In this document: positions 1-5,644 of the stretch, piece after piece
Numbering within the stretch: the stretch's first letter is position 1
Layout: every line of letters starts with the position of its first letter
Origin: an uncultured Angelakisella sp.
Lineage (GTDB): Bacteria; Bacillota; Clostridia; Oscillospirales; Ruminococcaceae
Length of the DNA stretch: 16,385 nt
Direction: 5' to 3'
Assembly (NCBI GenBank): GCA_910585535.1
Contig: CAJUFK010000076.1
Coordinates: forward strand, 1 to 16,385
Program-made: the position numbers and the translations under genes
The notes under the pieces: model-generated
What the model was told of the DNA's origin: nothing
Database searches by the model: none
What the model saw: the letters and a program-made list of their open reading frames with translations, nothing else

Positions 1-71
1 ATTGAGGGCGAACACGCCAGACCCAGCAGAATCCCACCAAGCCCGCCGCGCAAAGGAAGCCGTTCATCGGC
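1..71 (-). other. Putative DGR variable region (VR), truncated by window edge
   Basis: This covers residues about 317-339 of the lectin-fold protein, starting at G-A-D-E-R-L-P-L-R-G-G. Over positions 6-62 the coding strand contains a single adenine in 57 bases, whereas the codons just upstream (GAT, GCA, AAT, AAT, GAT, GAA) are adenine-normal. DGR mutagenesis changes template adenines to any base, so adenine-poor codons after the R-G-G motif are expected. The residues after R-G-G (L-G-G-I-L-L-G-L-A-C-S) do not follow the usual S/N-W-N-N-G pattern, and the spacing to the next G-L-A looks about two residues short. The true VR boundaries cannot be set without the template repeat. Confidence 0.6.
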
Positions 72-1019
72 CCCATTATTTGCCCAAAAGCCATCCCCGT
101 TGTAATCGGCATCAGTCGCACCTGCCTCCGGAAGCAAAGCCATGGCACGGAGATACAACTGTGTAAACGCCGAAAGCCCCGCAGCGGTGGTAGCAGAAAA
201 GACAGCGTAGCGACTGCTGTCACTCTGGCTGGTAATAGTCACCGCCCACTGCCAGTGATCGGTAATAAAGTCCAGCTTGACGCTTCCCGCAGTAGTCCCC
301 TTGCCATTGGGATGGATGAAAAGGTCGTTATAACCAGCGGCGTTGGCGTTGACGGCCATCCACTGAGTGGATTCCGGACCGACATCACACTCCGGCGAGG
401 CGGCGTTATTATAGGGGATCACCTGCAGCTCGCCCTTGACCAACCGCATCCCAATGACCCACTCCCACACATTGCCGTTCAGGTCATAGATGCCGGTAAC
501 ATCCCCTGTATCGCTCCATGTAGCTGGTCCGGTGCCAGTGGCTACCCGGAGGATCGCGCCGTTGTTATCCTTCGCAGTGGGGATAGCCACCGGCAGCGTC
601 TCGCTGATGTCCTTCCCGTAGTTGTTGTTGCCCTTGGGCATCGTCCCGCGCTTCTTGGCCAGCAGCGCAAGGAGTGCCCATTCCGCCGCCGTGACGAGGT
701 GGTGGCCGTCCCCTTTGAGCCTGCAGACTTCCACCGCCTCATCAAAGGTAATATAAGTGCGAGGATCCTCTCCAGGGAGGCTGTAAGCGCGACCGCCATG
801 GGTCACCGCCTGGAACTTCCCGATGGCGATTCGATCCTTCTGGACGCCGTTCACCAAGAAGGCAGGGTGAATGCTGCTGTCGCCGCCGGTCAGGAGGGCG
901 CTCAGCGGCTGGGCCGCGCGCTCCACATACACACCGGGCAGCCCCTTGTCGTCGGTAATCAGTTTGTTGGTGGGACAGACCATGGAAAGGGCCAGGCCGG
1001 TCAAATCAAAATTTGCCAT
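1..1019 (-). CDS. C-type-lectin/FGE-fold receptor-binding protein, putative DGR target (partial, C-terminus off left edge)
   Basis: I translated this frame by hand: it runs open from ATG at 1019 to the window edge, giving 339 readable residues (MANFDLTGLALSM...) with no stop. An SD-like GGGAGG precedes the ATG by about 9 bases, and the upstream gene stops 21 bases before it. Residues about 105-190 carry FGE-sulfatase/C-type-lectin signatures: HHLVTAAEW (107-114), the Gly/Asn-rich MPKGNNNYGKD (127-137), and GIYDLNGNVWEW (176-187). Residues 309-326 (DGFWANNGADERLPLRGG) match the usual entry to the variable region of DGR-diversified phage proteins. The family acts as a receptor-binding tip, as Mtd does in Bordetella phage BPP-1. 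Position last in the tail operon fits that role. The C-terminus and any retroelement lie outside the window. Alternative: a non-diversified FGE-fold tail protein. The fold is confident; the DGR link is inferred. Confidence 0.85.
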   Translation of the reverse strand, partial: MANFDLTGLALSMVCPTNKLITDDKGLPGVYVERAAQPLSALLTGGDSSIHPAFLVNGVQKDRIAIGKFQAVTHGGRAYSLPGEDPRTYITFDEAVEVCRLKGDGHHLVTAAEWALLALLAKKRGTMPKGNNNYGKDISETLPVAIPTAKDNNGAILRVATGTGPATWSDTGDVTGIYDLNGNVWEWVIGMRLVKGELQVIPYNNAASPECDVGPESTQWMAVNANAAGYNDLFIHPNGKGTTAGSVKLDFITDHWQWAVTITSQSDSSRYAVFSATTAAGLSAFTQLYLRAMALLPEAGATDADYNGDGFWANNGADERLPLRGGLGGILLGLACSPS

Positions 1020-1040
1020 GATGTTTTTCCTCCCTGTCAT

Positions 1041-1445
1041 TTACGGTTTTGCCAGCAGCATCCCGTCCACGCTCCAGAGCGTCAGGATAACCTCGTCCAT
1101 ATTCAGCGGCTGGGCTTCCCGCTTGATGCGGGTACGGCCTTCCCCGCCCATGGTCCCGCCGCCAGCGTCCTCTTCTTTGGTGACCTCAATCTCAATCTCC
1201 TTATAAGCGGTGGGCGGGATCTCCACCTGGGCCACATAGTACCGGCCCTTGCCCACACCGATCACAAGGTTCCCGTCCCCATCAGCACAGATGTCCACCT
1301 GCACCGGCCAGTCCCGCTGCCGAGTGTCGCACCGAATGGAGAGGTCATCATCCCCGAAGATGAGCTTGTTTCCGCTCTGACTCCAGGTGATCTTGACGCC
1401 GGGGTTTTTCTCCACCACCTGCACATTCTTCTTTCCGGTTGCCAT
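1041..1445 (-). CDS. Small conserved-looking phage protein next to the lectin-fold tip protein, function unknown
   Basis: 134 residues beginning MATGKKNVQVVEKNPG. The ATG overlaps the upstream stop by one base (TAATG), and GGAGG lies about 10 bases before it, so the start is well supported. The sequence suggests an all-beta protein: alternating hydrophobic strands in residues 15-90 (VKITW, LIFGDDDLSIR, WPVQVDICADGDGNLVIGVG), a Gly-rich acidic linker near 91-103 (EEDAGGGTMGGEG), then a short strand pair ending at L-L-A-K-P. No signal peptide, membrane segment or catalytic motif is visible. Its place between the distal tail gene and the putative receptor-binding protein suggests a tip adaptor or chaperone, but this is positional inference only. 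I do not recognise the family. Confidence 0.8.
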   Translation of the reverse strand: MATGKKNVQVVEKNPGVKITWSQSGNKLIFGDDDLSIRCDTRQRDWPVQVDICADGDGNLVIGVGKGRYYVAQVEIPPTAYKEIEIEVTKEEDAGGGTMGGEGRTRIKREAQPLNMDEVILTLWSVDGMLLAKP

Positions 1446-1969
1446 TAGGTCATTCCTCCTTTGATCCTCACAGCCAGCTTTACGCTGGAACCACTTCCTG
1501 TGTATGCGATTTTGAGGCCATTGAGGGCCTTACCGCTGATGATAATCTCCCCTACCTGCCCATCGCTTTCCAGAACCTCCACCTCCACACTGTAAAACAA
1601 GTTCCGGCGGGTCTGGGTCAGGGCTATCGTATGGGGAGCGTCCAGGCTGGAATTGAAGGGATACCGCTGACTGTTGGTCAAGACGACCTCGTGCAGTTCC
1701 CCCAGAAGTTCGGCGTCTACCATGGCCTCATGCTCCGCATCGTGGCGCCGCTTGTGGAAATTCGCCCACGCCAGGATCTGCATCGCCATGGTCACATCCT
1801 GGATCCCGTTTTCTGCATTGTTGAAGTTTGTTTGGTTCTGCGGGGTCCCGACCTGGAGAACTTCCCCTGTTACTTCCTCATGGGTGTAAGTCCCATCCAT
1901 GTTTGCGGTCACACGGTAACGGTCCTCGTACTGCGTTACCCGGTCCTGCCATTCGGTCTGTTTATACAT
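1445..1969 (-). CDS. Distal tail/baseplate-associated protein with GTPxNxxNxNNxExGI motif
   Basis: 174 residues starting MYKQTEWQDR. The frame is open further upstream, but ATG at 1969 is preferred. It has a G+A-rich SD (GAGGAAGAGG) just upstream, it overlaps the previous stop by 8 bases, and the earlier part of the frame is Ser/Arg/Thr-rich non-coding-like sequence. The N-terminus resembles a common Firmicutes-phage module: Y-x-x-T-x-W-x-D-x-V-T-Q-Y (2-14), then G-x-V-L-Q-x-G-T-P-x-N (35-45) and N-F-N-N-A-E-N-G-I (48-56), usually found at the start of tail fibre or tip proteins. Residues 57-100 look helical (MAMQILAW, HKRRHDAEHEAMVDAELLGELHE); the C-terminus is beta-rich. It likely belongs to the fibre or tip attachment complex. 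No enzymatic motif is seen. Confidence 0.8.
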   Translation of the reverse strand: MYKQTEWQDRVTQYEDRYRVTANMDGTYTHEEVTGEVLQVGTPQNQTNFNNAENGIQDVTMAMQILAWANFHKRRHDAEHEAMVDAELLGELHEVVLTNSQRYPFNSSLDAPHTIALTQTRRNLFYSVEVEVLESDGQVGEIIISGKALNGLKIAYTGSGSSVKLAVRIKGGMT

Positions 1970-2294
1970 CGGCCTCTTCCTCCTCCACCTCGTGCTCGTG
2001 CAGGTCGAAGGTAAAACGATAGAGGACCCCCTCCTGCACACTTTCCAGCCGGATGTCCTCCTCCTTGTCTGCCCAGAGCTTCCCGTCCTTGCTGTAAAGC
2101 TGGACGCCGGTGATAGCGACCTCCTCCTGGGCCTGGGGGATGATAGGGAAGTAGATCGCCACCCGCCCGTCCGCCATCCGTTCCCGCCGGCTGATGGGAA
2201 CCTCGTACCAGTCTTCCCCAATCCGGTACCTGGCGTGAGAGATGGTCCGCTCTGTATGGAGTCTGTACCCTTCGATTGCGCTTTCTGTAAGCAT
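1962..2294 (-). CDS. Small phage tail-region protein, function unknown
   Basis: 110 residues starting MLTESAIEGYRLHTERTI. ATG at 2294 is chosen because GGGAGG stands 7 bases upstream and it begins after the tail protein I gene ends (2309); an upstream in-frame codon at 2336 lies inside that gene. A short N-terminal helix is followed by strands with an I-x-x-A-R-Y-R-I-G-x-x-W-Y-E-V-P-I pattern (32-48), G-R-V-A-I-Y-F-P (57-64), A-I-T-G-V-Q-L-Y (74-81) and a Tyr-rich strand near 100. The C-terminal tail is strongly acidic (E-V-E-E-E-E-A-D). It resembles small beta-sandwich accessory proteins seen downstream of gpI in Firmicutes myophages, probably fibre or baseplate linked. Its stop overlaps the next start by 8 bases (ATGTATAA), indicating translational coupling. 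Confidence 0.75.
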   Translation of the reverse strand: MLTESAIEGYRLHTERTISHARYRIGEDWYEVPISRRERMADGRVAIYFPIIPQAQEEVAITGVQLYSKDGKLWADKEEDIRLESVQEGVLYRFTFDLHEHEVEEEEADV

Positions 2295-2308
2295 TTCATC
2301 GCCTCCCG

Positions 2309-3544
2309 TTATGATTTGCAGTAGGAGGTCCCACACATCGGTACCCGATAGTGGAAGCCCTCCGCTTCCGCCTTAGTAAAAAAGGACCCGGCCAGCGCCG
2401 CGCCCCCGGTCTCCCGATTTGGATATGTTCCTGTTTCCTGCTTGCCGGAGCCGGGGACACGGTACAGGAACCCATTGGCCGCCTCATCAATCTGGAGCCC
2501 TCGGTCATCCGCCCCCGCCCTGGTGGATCGCTGCGGGGCCGTGCCGCTTTCCGTTCGTCCGGCCGGAGTAGCAGCATAGGGGAATCCCCGTGCCCTTGCC
2601 TCCACTTCGAGCCTGTCTTCATTCAGTCCGGGGAGGGTGGCGCGGTACGGCTGTGTCCCGGTCTGAGGCACCACATAGGGATAGCCCCTGGCGATGGATT
2701 TAATCTCCATTTCCTCATGGGTGGCTCCTCCGCCTGTTCCCCTCCAGGGGGTTGTTCCGGTCTCTGCCCTGCCAGTGGGGTTCGCACTGTGCAACCATCC
2801 GTGGGCGGTTGCTATCAGCTCCAACTCGCCATGCTCCACGCCGCCGGGGGTGTTCCGCTGGGGCCGGGTCCCCGCCAACGGCGATTTATAAGCATGGCTT
2901 GCGGCTGTGACCGCTGCGTTCAGACTAAGAGTTCCCACTCCGCCCTTCGTGTTCCGCCATGGGACGGTACCGGCACGGGGCCGCCCGGTCCAAGCACTGC
3001 GATATTGATACCCACGGCCTCGGCTTCCGATGCAGAGCCCAACACTGCACTGGAACACCAAACCGTCTATATGGGCACTGAACCGCTTGTAATAGTCCAC
3101 CGTCCGCCGGATGGAAAAGCATTCCGCCGGCGCCCGGGACTGTGCCGTGTTCAGCGTCACCTGGAACCGGTACGGCTCTCCCCCGTAGTTGAACCACTCC
3201 TCTACCTCGGAGCCGGGAAAAACGCTCCCCAGGGCCGCCTTGACCGCGTAAACAGTCCCCAGCCGCTTGTGGACCATCACGCTGCTCTTGATGACCGCCC
3301 GTTTTGCGGCGATGGGATAGTCATAGTCGTACCAGTCTACCTTCAGATCTCTGGCGAGGATGTCCAGCAGCGGTTCCTCCAGCCGGTCGATGTTGGGGAG
3401 GATACGAGCCCGGTCGATCTCCTCCAGCCGGCGGGCCAGAACCTCGGAGACGGTCTCCGCCAGCGCGACCACAGCCGCGTCCTCCCGCAGGGCCGGGGGG
3501 ATCGTCCTCATGAAATTTTCCTTTGTCAGCCCGTGATTACTCAT
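2309..3544 (-). CDS. I: Tail protein I (baseplate, P2 gpI/XkdU family) with C-terminal repeat extension
   Basis: 411 residues from ATG at 3544. An ATG two codons earlier (3550) and another at 3511 (AAGGA 8 bases upstream) are alternatives. I favour 3544 because GGGGG sits about 8 bases before it and it gives the same 8-base ATGAGTAA overlap with gpJ that recurs in this operon. Residues about 10-165 form the tail protein I domain: an L-x-x-x-I-P-P-A-L-R-x-D start, R-I-L-P-N-I-D-R-L-x-x-P-L-L-D-I-L-A at about 47-64, V-D-W-Y-D-Y-D-Y-P and the K-R-A-V-I-K-S-S helix. This protein sits in the P2-type baseplate next to gpJ. P2 gpI is about 176 residues; the extra ~235 residues here are degenerate repeats containing G-T-x-P-x-R motifs, ending in a short C-G-T-S-Y-C copy. 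The extension likely forms a beta-rich appendage or fibre adaptor. Confidence 0.9.
   Translation of the reverse strand: MSNHGLTKENFMRTIPPALREDAAVVALAETVSEVLARRLEEIDRARILPNIDRLEEPLLDILARDLKVDWYDYDYPIAAKRAVIKSSVMVHKRLGTVYAVKAALGSVFPGSEVEEWFNYGGEPYRFQVTLNTAQSRAPAECFSIRRTVDYYKRFSAHIDGLVFQCSVGLCIGSRGRGYQYRSAWTGRPRAGTVPWRNTKGGVGTLSLNAAVTAASHAYKSPLAGTRPQRNTPGGVEHGELELIATAHGWLHSANPTGRAETGTTPWRGTGGGATHEEMEIKSIARGYPYVVPQTGTQPYRATLPGLNEDRLEVEARARGFPYAATPAGRTESGTAPQRSTRAGADDRGLQIDEAANGFLYRVPGSGKQETGTYPNRETGGAALAGSFFTKAEAEGFHYRVPMCGTSYCKS
2312..3025 (-). repeat. Degenerate 33/38-residue protein repeats in tail protein I
   Basis: Seven copies of a G-(Y/F/W)-x-Y/H ... G-T-x-P-x-R-x-T motif are visible. The G-T motif occurs at residues 192, 225, 263, 296, 334, 372 and 405 (411-residue numbering), so spacings are 33, 38, 33, 38, 38 and 33. 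The long form inserts five residues around G-R-x-E-x-G before the G-T (as in GRAETGT), which the short form lacks. The last copy is cut down to C-G-T-S-Y-C-K-S. The repeats have diverged enough that they are recognisable mainly as protein. Confidence 0.85.
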
Positions 3545-4667
3545 CCTCATAACCCCCGTTTGTCACCGTGACTGTACCTATCACCGCCACCTGGGGCGCG
3601 GTCCGCTCCCTGCCATCCCGGAGGACGGTGAACGCCGGGGAGGCCAGTTCCACCCGCTTGATTCCGGTGGCCATCAGCCGCCGGTACAGCTCTGAAGGGT
3701 TGATGTCCCGCCCCAGCTTGGCGCATTGCCACGAAATATACTCCGTCACCGCCGCCTGGACATCCGCCGCCACCGCTTCCGCGCTCTTGGCGGTCCCGGT
3801 CTGGATGTAGTAGGTAAAGTCAATGTCGTAATTTACCGGCTCCGCATCCTCCACGCTCACAAAGTCCGCCAGGGGCCGCACCTCATCGGCGCTGCACCGC
3901 TCCAGCACCTCCCGCTTGACCTCTTCACCGGCAAGCGTCCCGTCCTTCATCAGTACATAAAGTTTGATCTCCCCCGGAACAGGGGAGACCACCGCCACAT
4001 CGCCGATCTCGGTGTTGTCCTTTTTTGCAAAGTAGGCGTAGCTGCCCCTTGCTCCCGCACTGCTGTATCCGTCCATGCTCAGACGCATCAGCTCGTAGAA
4101 TTCCTCGTCAGTGGCTCGGTCCGCCCCGCCGCCGGAGACGGTGATGTTGGCGCACTCCGAATAGTAGTCGTAGATGTCCACCAGCTGCTTGATCTGCCCG
4201 GCGGCATAGCCGTTCCCAATCACTCCCGTCGTCTGGCAGCGTACCGGGACATCGATGCTGGTCTCCCCTATGGGGATGTAGTGATCCTCCGTTGTTTCCC
4301 AGGTCAGCTCCCCGCCCTGGATACGGGTACCGGACCGGATGAGGATCGCTGTTTCCTGAGCTTCGGAGATCTGAAAGCGCATGGTGCAGACGGCGGCTTT
4401 TGCCTCGGGCCGGTCCTGCTCGTAGAACATCTCCGCCAGGGCGTCCAAATTGTCTCCCTCCGCGCGGCTGGGGATGTTCTGATTCGCCGCGTAGTTGGTC
4501 AGCACCCGCTCCTGGATGAGGATATTCGCCATCCACTGGATAAACAGCCGTTCCGGGCTGGACGGGTGTACCGTGGTCTTGGTGATGGTCTCGTACATCG
4601 CCACAAGCTGTGTTTCGATCTCCCGGGTATCGGTTGGGATAAACTGGTATTCTGCATTCCTACTCAA
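3537..4667 (-). CDS. J: Baseplate assembly protein J (gpJ/XkdT family)
   Basis: 376 residues starting at TTG 4667 (M-S-R-N-A-E-Y-Q-F). The TTG is supported by GGAGGTGG about 10 bases upstream and an 8-base overlap with the gpW stop (TTGAGTAG). Features typical of Baseplate J-like proteins: an N-terminal helical segment with E-R-L-F-I-Q-W-M-A-N-I-L (39-50), A-E-G-D-N-L-D-A-L-A (69-78), and a central beta domain with I-P-S/T-like strands and G-x-I-G-N-G-Y-A-A-G-Q-I-K-Q-L (about 149-163). Then come S-G-G-G-A-D-R-A-T-D-E-E-F-Y-E-L-M-R (178-195), then a C-terminal domain with I-N-P-S-E-L-Y-R-R-L. It forms the outer wedge of the P2-type baseplate together with gpW and gpI, its immediate neighbours. 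Length is close to the PBSX/Firmicutes members. Confidence 0.95.
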   Translation of the reverse strand: MSRNAEYQFIPTDTREIETQLVAMYETITKTTVHPSSPERLFIQWMANILIQERVLTNYAANQNIPSRAEGDNLDALAEMFYEQDRPEAKAAVCTMRFQISEAQETAILIRSGTRIQGGELTWETTEDHYIPIGETSIDVPVRCQTTGVIGNGYAAGQIKQLVDIYDYYSECANITVSGGGADRATDEEFYELMRLSMDGYSSAGARGSYAYFAKKDNTEIGDVAVVSPVPGEIKLYVLMKDGTLAGEEVKREVLERCSADEVRPLADFVSVEDAEPVNYDIDFTYYIQTGTAKSAEAVAADVQAAVTEYISWQCAKLGRDINPSELYRRLMATGIKRVELASPAFTVLRDGRERTAPQVAVIGTVTVTNGGYEDE

Positions 4668-4980
4668 TGTTGATGTCCACCTCCACTGTGGGGATCAAGA
4701 CGCCGGGACGGGACGGGTCCTCCGAAAAGGAGACATCCAGCACGGTGGCCCTTGGTTCCCATCGCTCTATCGCCTCCCGCACCGGCGCCACCATCAGCAC
4801 CTTTGCCACGGGCATAGGCTTGTCCAGAAAAGACCAGTCCAGCCCGAAATCCCGGTAAAGGGGAACCGTCCCCAGGGGCGTGGAAAGGATCACCGCGATG
4901 TTCTGGAGGACCGAATCGACTGTATTCTTTTCGTTCAGGTGGATCGCCTTCAGGTCCGTTGCGGAAACGGTGTAACTCAT
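4660..4980 (-). CDS. W: Baseplate wedge protein W (GPW/gp25 family)
   Basis: 106 residues, start ATG 4980, three bases after the gpU stop, with GGGAGGG 6-8 bases upstream. The central N-I-A-V-I-L-S-T-P-L-G-T-V-P-L-Y-R-D-F-G-L-D (27-48) is the hallmark of T4 gp25/P2 gpW proteins, and the length is normal for the family. The C-terminal half has V-R-E-A-I-E-R-W-E-P-R-A (68-79), the conserved helix and turn near the end of the domain. The protein anchors the sheath's first ring to the baseplate wedge. The gene is coupled to gpJ by an 8-base overlap. Confidence 0.95.
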   Translation of the reverse strand: MSYTVSATDLKAIHLNEKNTVDSVLQNIAVILSTPLGTVPLYRDFGLDWSFLDKPMPVAKVLMVAPVREAIERWEPRATVLDVSFSEDPSRPGVLIPTVEVDINIE

Positions 4981-4983
4981 CGC

Positions 4984-5382
4984 CTACCCTCCCAGATATT
5001 CCTGCAAGGTGATCGAAACCTCTGCCGTATGCACATTGCCGTTCCGGTAGTGGGCCTTCGCCTTCATCTCGTGCTTTATGATGTTCCAGCGGTGCTTCCC
5101 GTAGCTTCTGGAGCCAATGGTCAGCGGCACCGCCTTCCCCCCGCGCTCAATATTCCGGATCTTCATCACCTCGGCGATGGGGTTTGTCCCCAGGTCGGAG
5201 CACAGGGTGATGTCAAAGCTGATTTTTTCCGGGTCCGGGCCGGTAAACTCTGTAAGGGCGTCCGCCAGATGCCGCTCGTGAACGGCATATCGGGCGGAGC
5301 CGGACCACGCCAGGTTGTTCAGCGTCCGCACCGTGCTCTCCGAAACCTGAAAGACGATGCTCCCCAAGCAGCCGATGACCAT
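4984..5382 (-). CDS. U: P2 gpU-like phage tail protein
   Basis: 132 residues from ATG 5382 (MVIGCLGSIVFQVSESTVRT). The frame is open further upstream, but that part lies over the spike gene in another frame; the 5382 start has AGGAGGG 7-8 bases before it. The N-terminal L-G-x-I-V-F-x-V, the W-S-G-S-A-R-Y-A-V-H-E-R (about 29-40), F-T-G-P-D-P-E-K-I-S-F-D-I (49-61), and the terminal T-A-E-V-S-I-T-L-Q-E-Y-L fit the P2 GpU family (a G-P-G-E-E-x-I-x-L strand and a closing L-x-L-x-x-Y). In P2, gpU lies between the tape measure T and X; here it is displaced to lie between spike and wedge genes. It is expected to be a small baseplate/tail assembly component. Confidence 0.85.
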   Translation of the reverse strand: MVIGCLGSIVFQVSESTVRTLNNLAWSGSARYAVHERHLADALTEFTGPDPEKISFDITLCSDLGTNPIAEVMKIRNIERGGKAVPLTIGSRSYGKHRWNIIKHEMKAKAHYRNGNVHTAEVSITLQEYLGG

Positions 5383-5401
5383 ACAAAATCCCTCCTCTCC
5401 C

Positions 5402-5644
5402 TTATGGCCAGATCTCCCCGAGGATGTAACCGTCCATGCCAAAACCGGGGAGATACAGACACAGGACGGTGGCGTTGATTTCAGGCATCCAAAGATGGGG
5501 ACGGTTGACCAGTACGGGCAGGAGCGCCGAGGGAAAATCCATGTCCTGAAATTTGACACGGGCCACCCGTTTTGCCGGATCGACCCAGGTGACGGTGCCG
5601 ACACGCACCAGGTTTTCCAACGAGGTCTCCATTTCCCGATCCAT
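5402..5644 (-). CDS. Minimal OB-fold baseplate spike protein (gpV N-terminal domain/XkdR-like position)
   Basis: 80 residues from ATG 5644 (MDREMETSLENLVRVGT). That ATG shares one base with the gpD stop (TGATG) and has GGAGGGG about 7 bases upstream; an in-frame upstream extension to 5752 lies inside gpD. The sequence V-R-V-G-T-V-T-W-V-D-P-A-K-R-V-A-R-V-K-F (13-32), then P-E-I-N-A-T-V-L-C-L-Y-L-P-G-F-G-M-D-G-Y-I-L-G, is the OB-fold pattern of gpV/gp5-type spike proteins. It stops directly after the OB domain: no beta-helix or metal-binding HxH tip is present. P2 gpV is about 211 residues. The gene order hub - OB protein - gp25 - J - I matches the PBSX cluster, where the equivalent slot is held by the small XkdR protein. 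Confidence 0.8.
   Translation of the reverse strand: MDREMETSLENLVRVGTVTWVDPAKRVARVKFQDMDFPSALLPVLVNRPHLWMPEINATVLCLYLPGFGMDGYILGEIWP

Noticed and set aside
255..1448. Plus-strand open frame of 397 codons
   Set aside because: It is antisense to the lectin-fold gene and the 134-residue gene, both of which have good ribosome binding sites; its translation shows no domain pattern and arises from GC-rich codon use on the opposite strand.
1970..2299. N-terminal extension of the 174-residue distal tail protein frame
   Set aside because: It overlaps the 110-residue gene out of frame and is Arg/Ser/Thr-rich noise; ATG 1969 has an SD and the recurring 8-base overlap.
5383..5604. N-terminal extension of the gpU frame
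   Set aside because: It lies over the OB-spike gene in another frame, is Ser/Pro/Cys-rich and unlike gpU; the ATG at 5382 has a strong SD.
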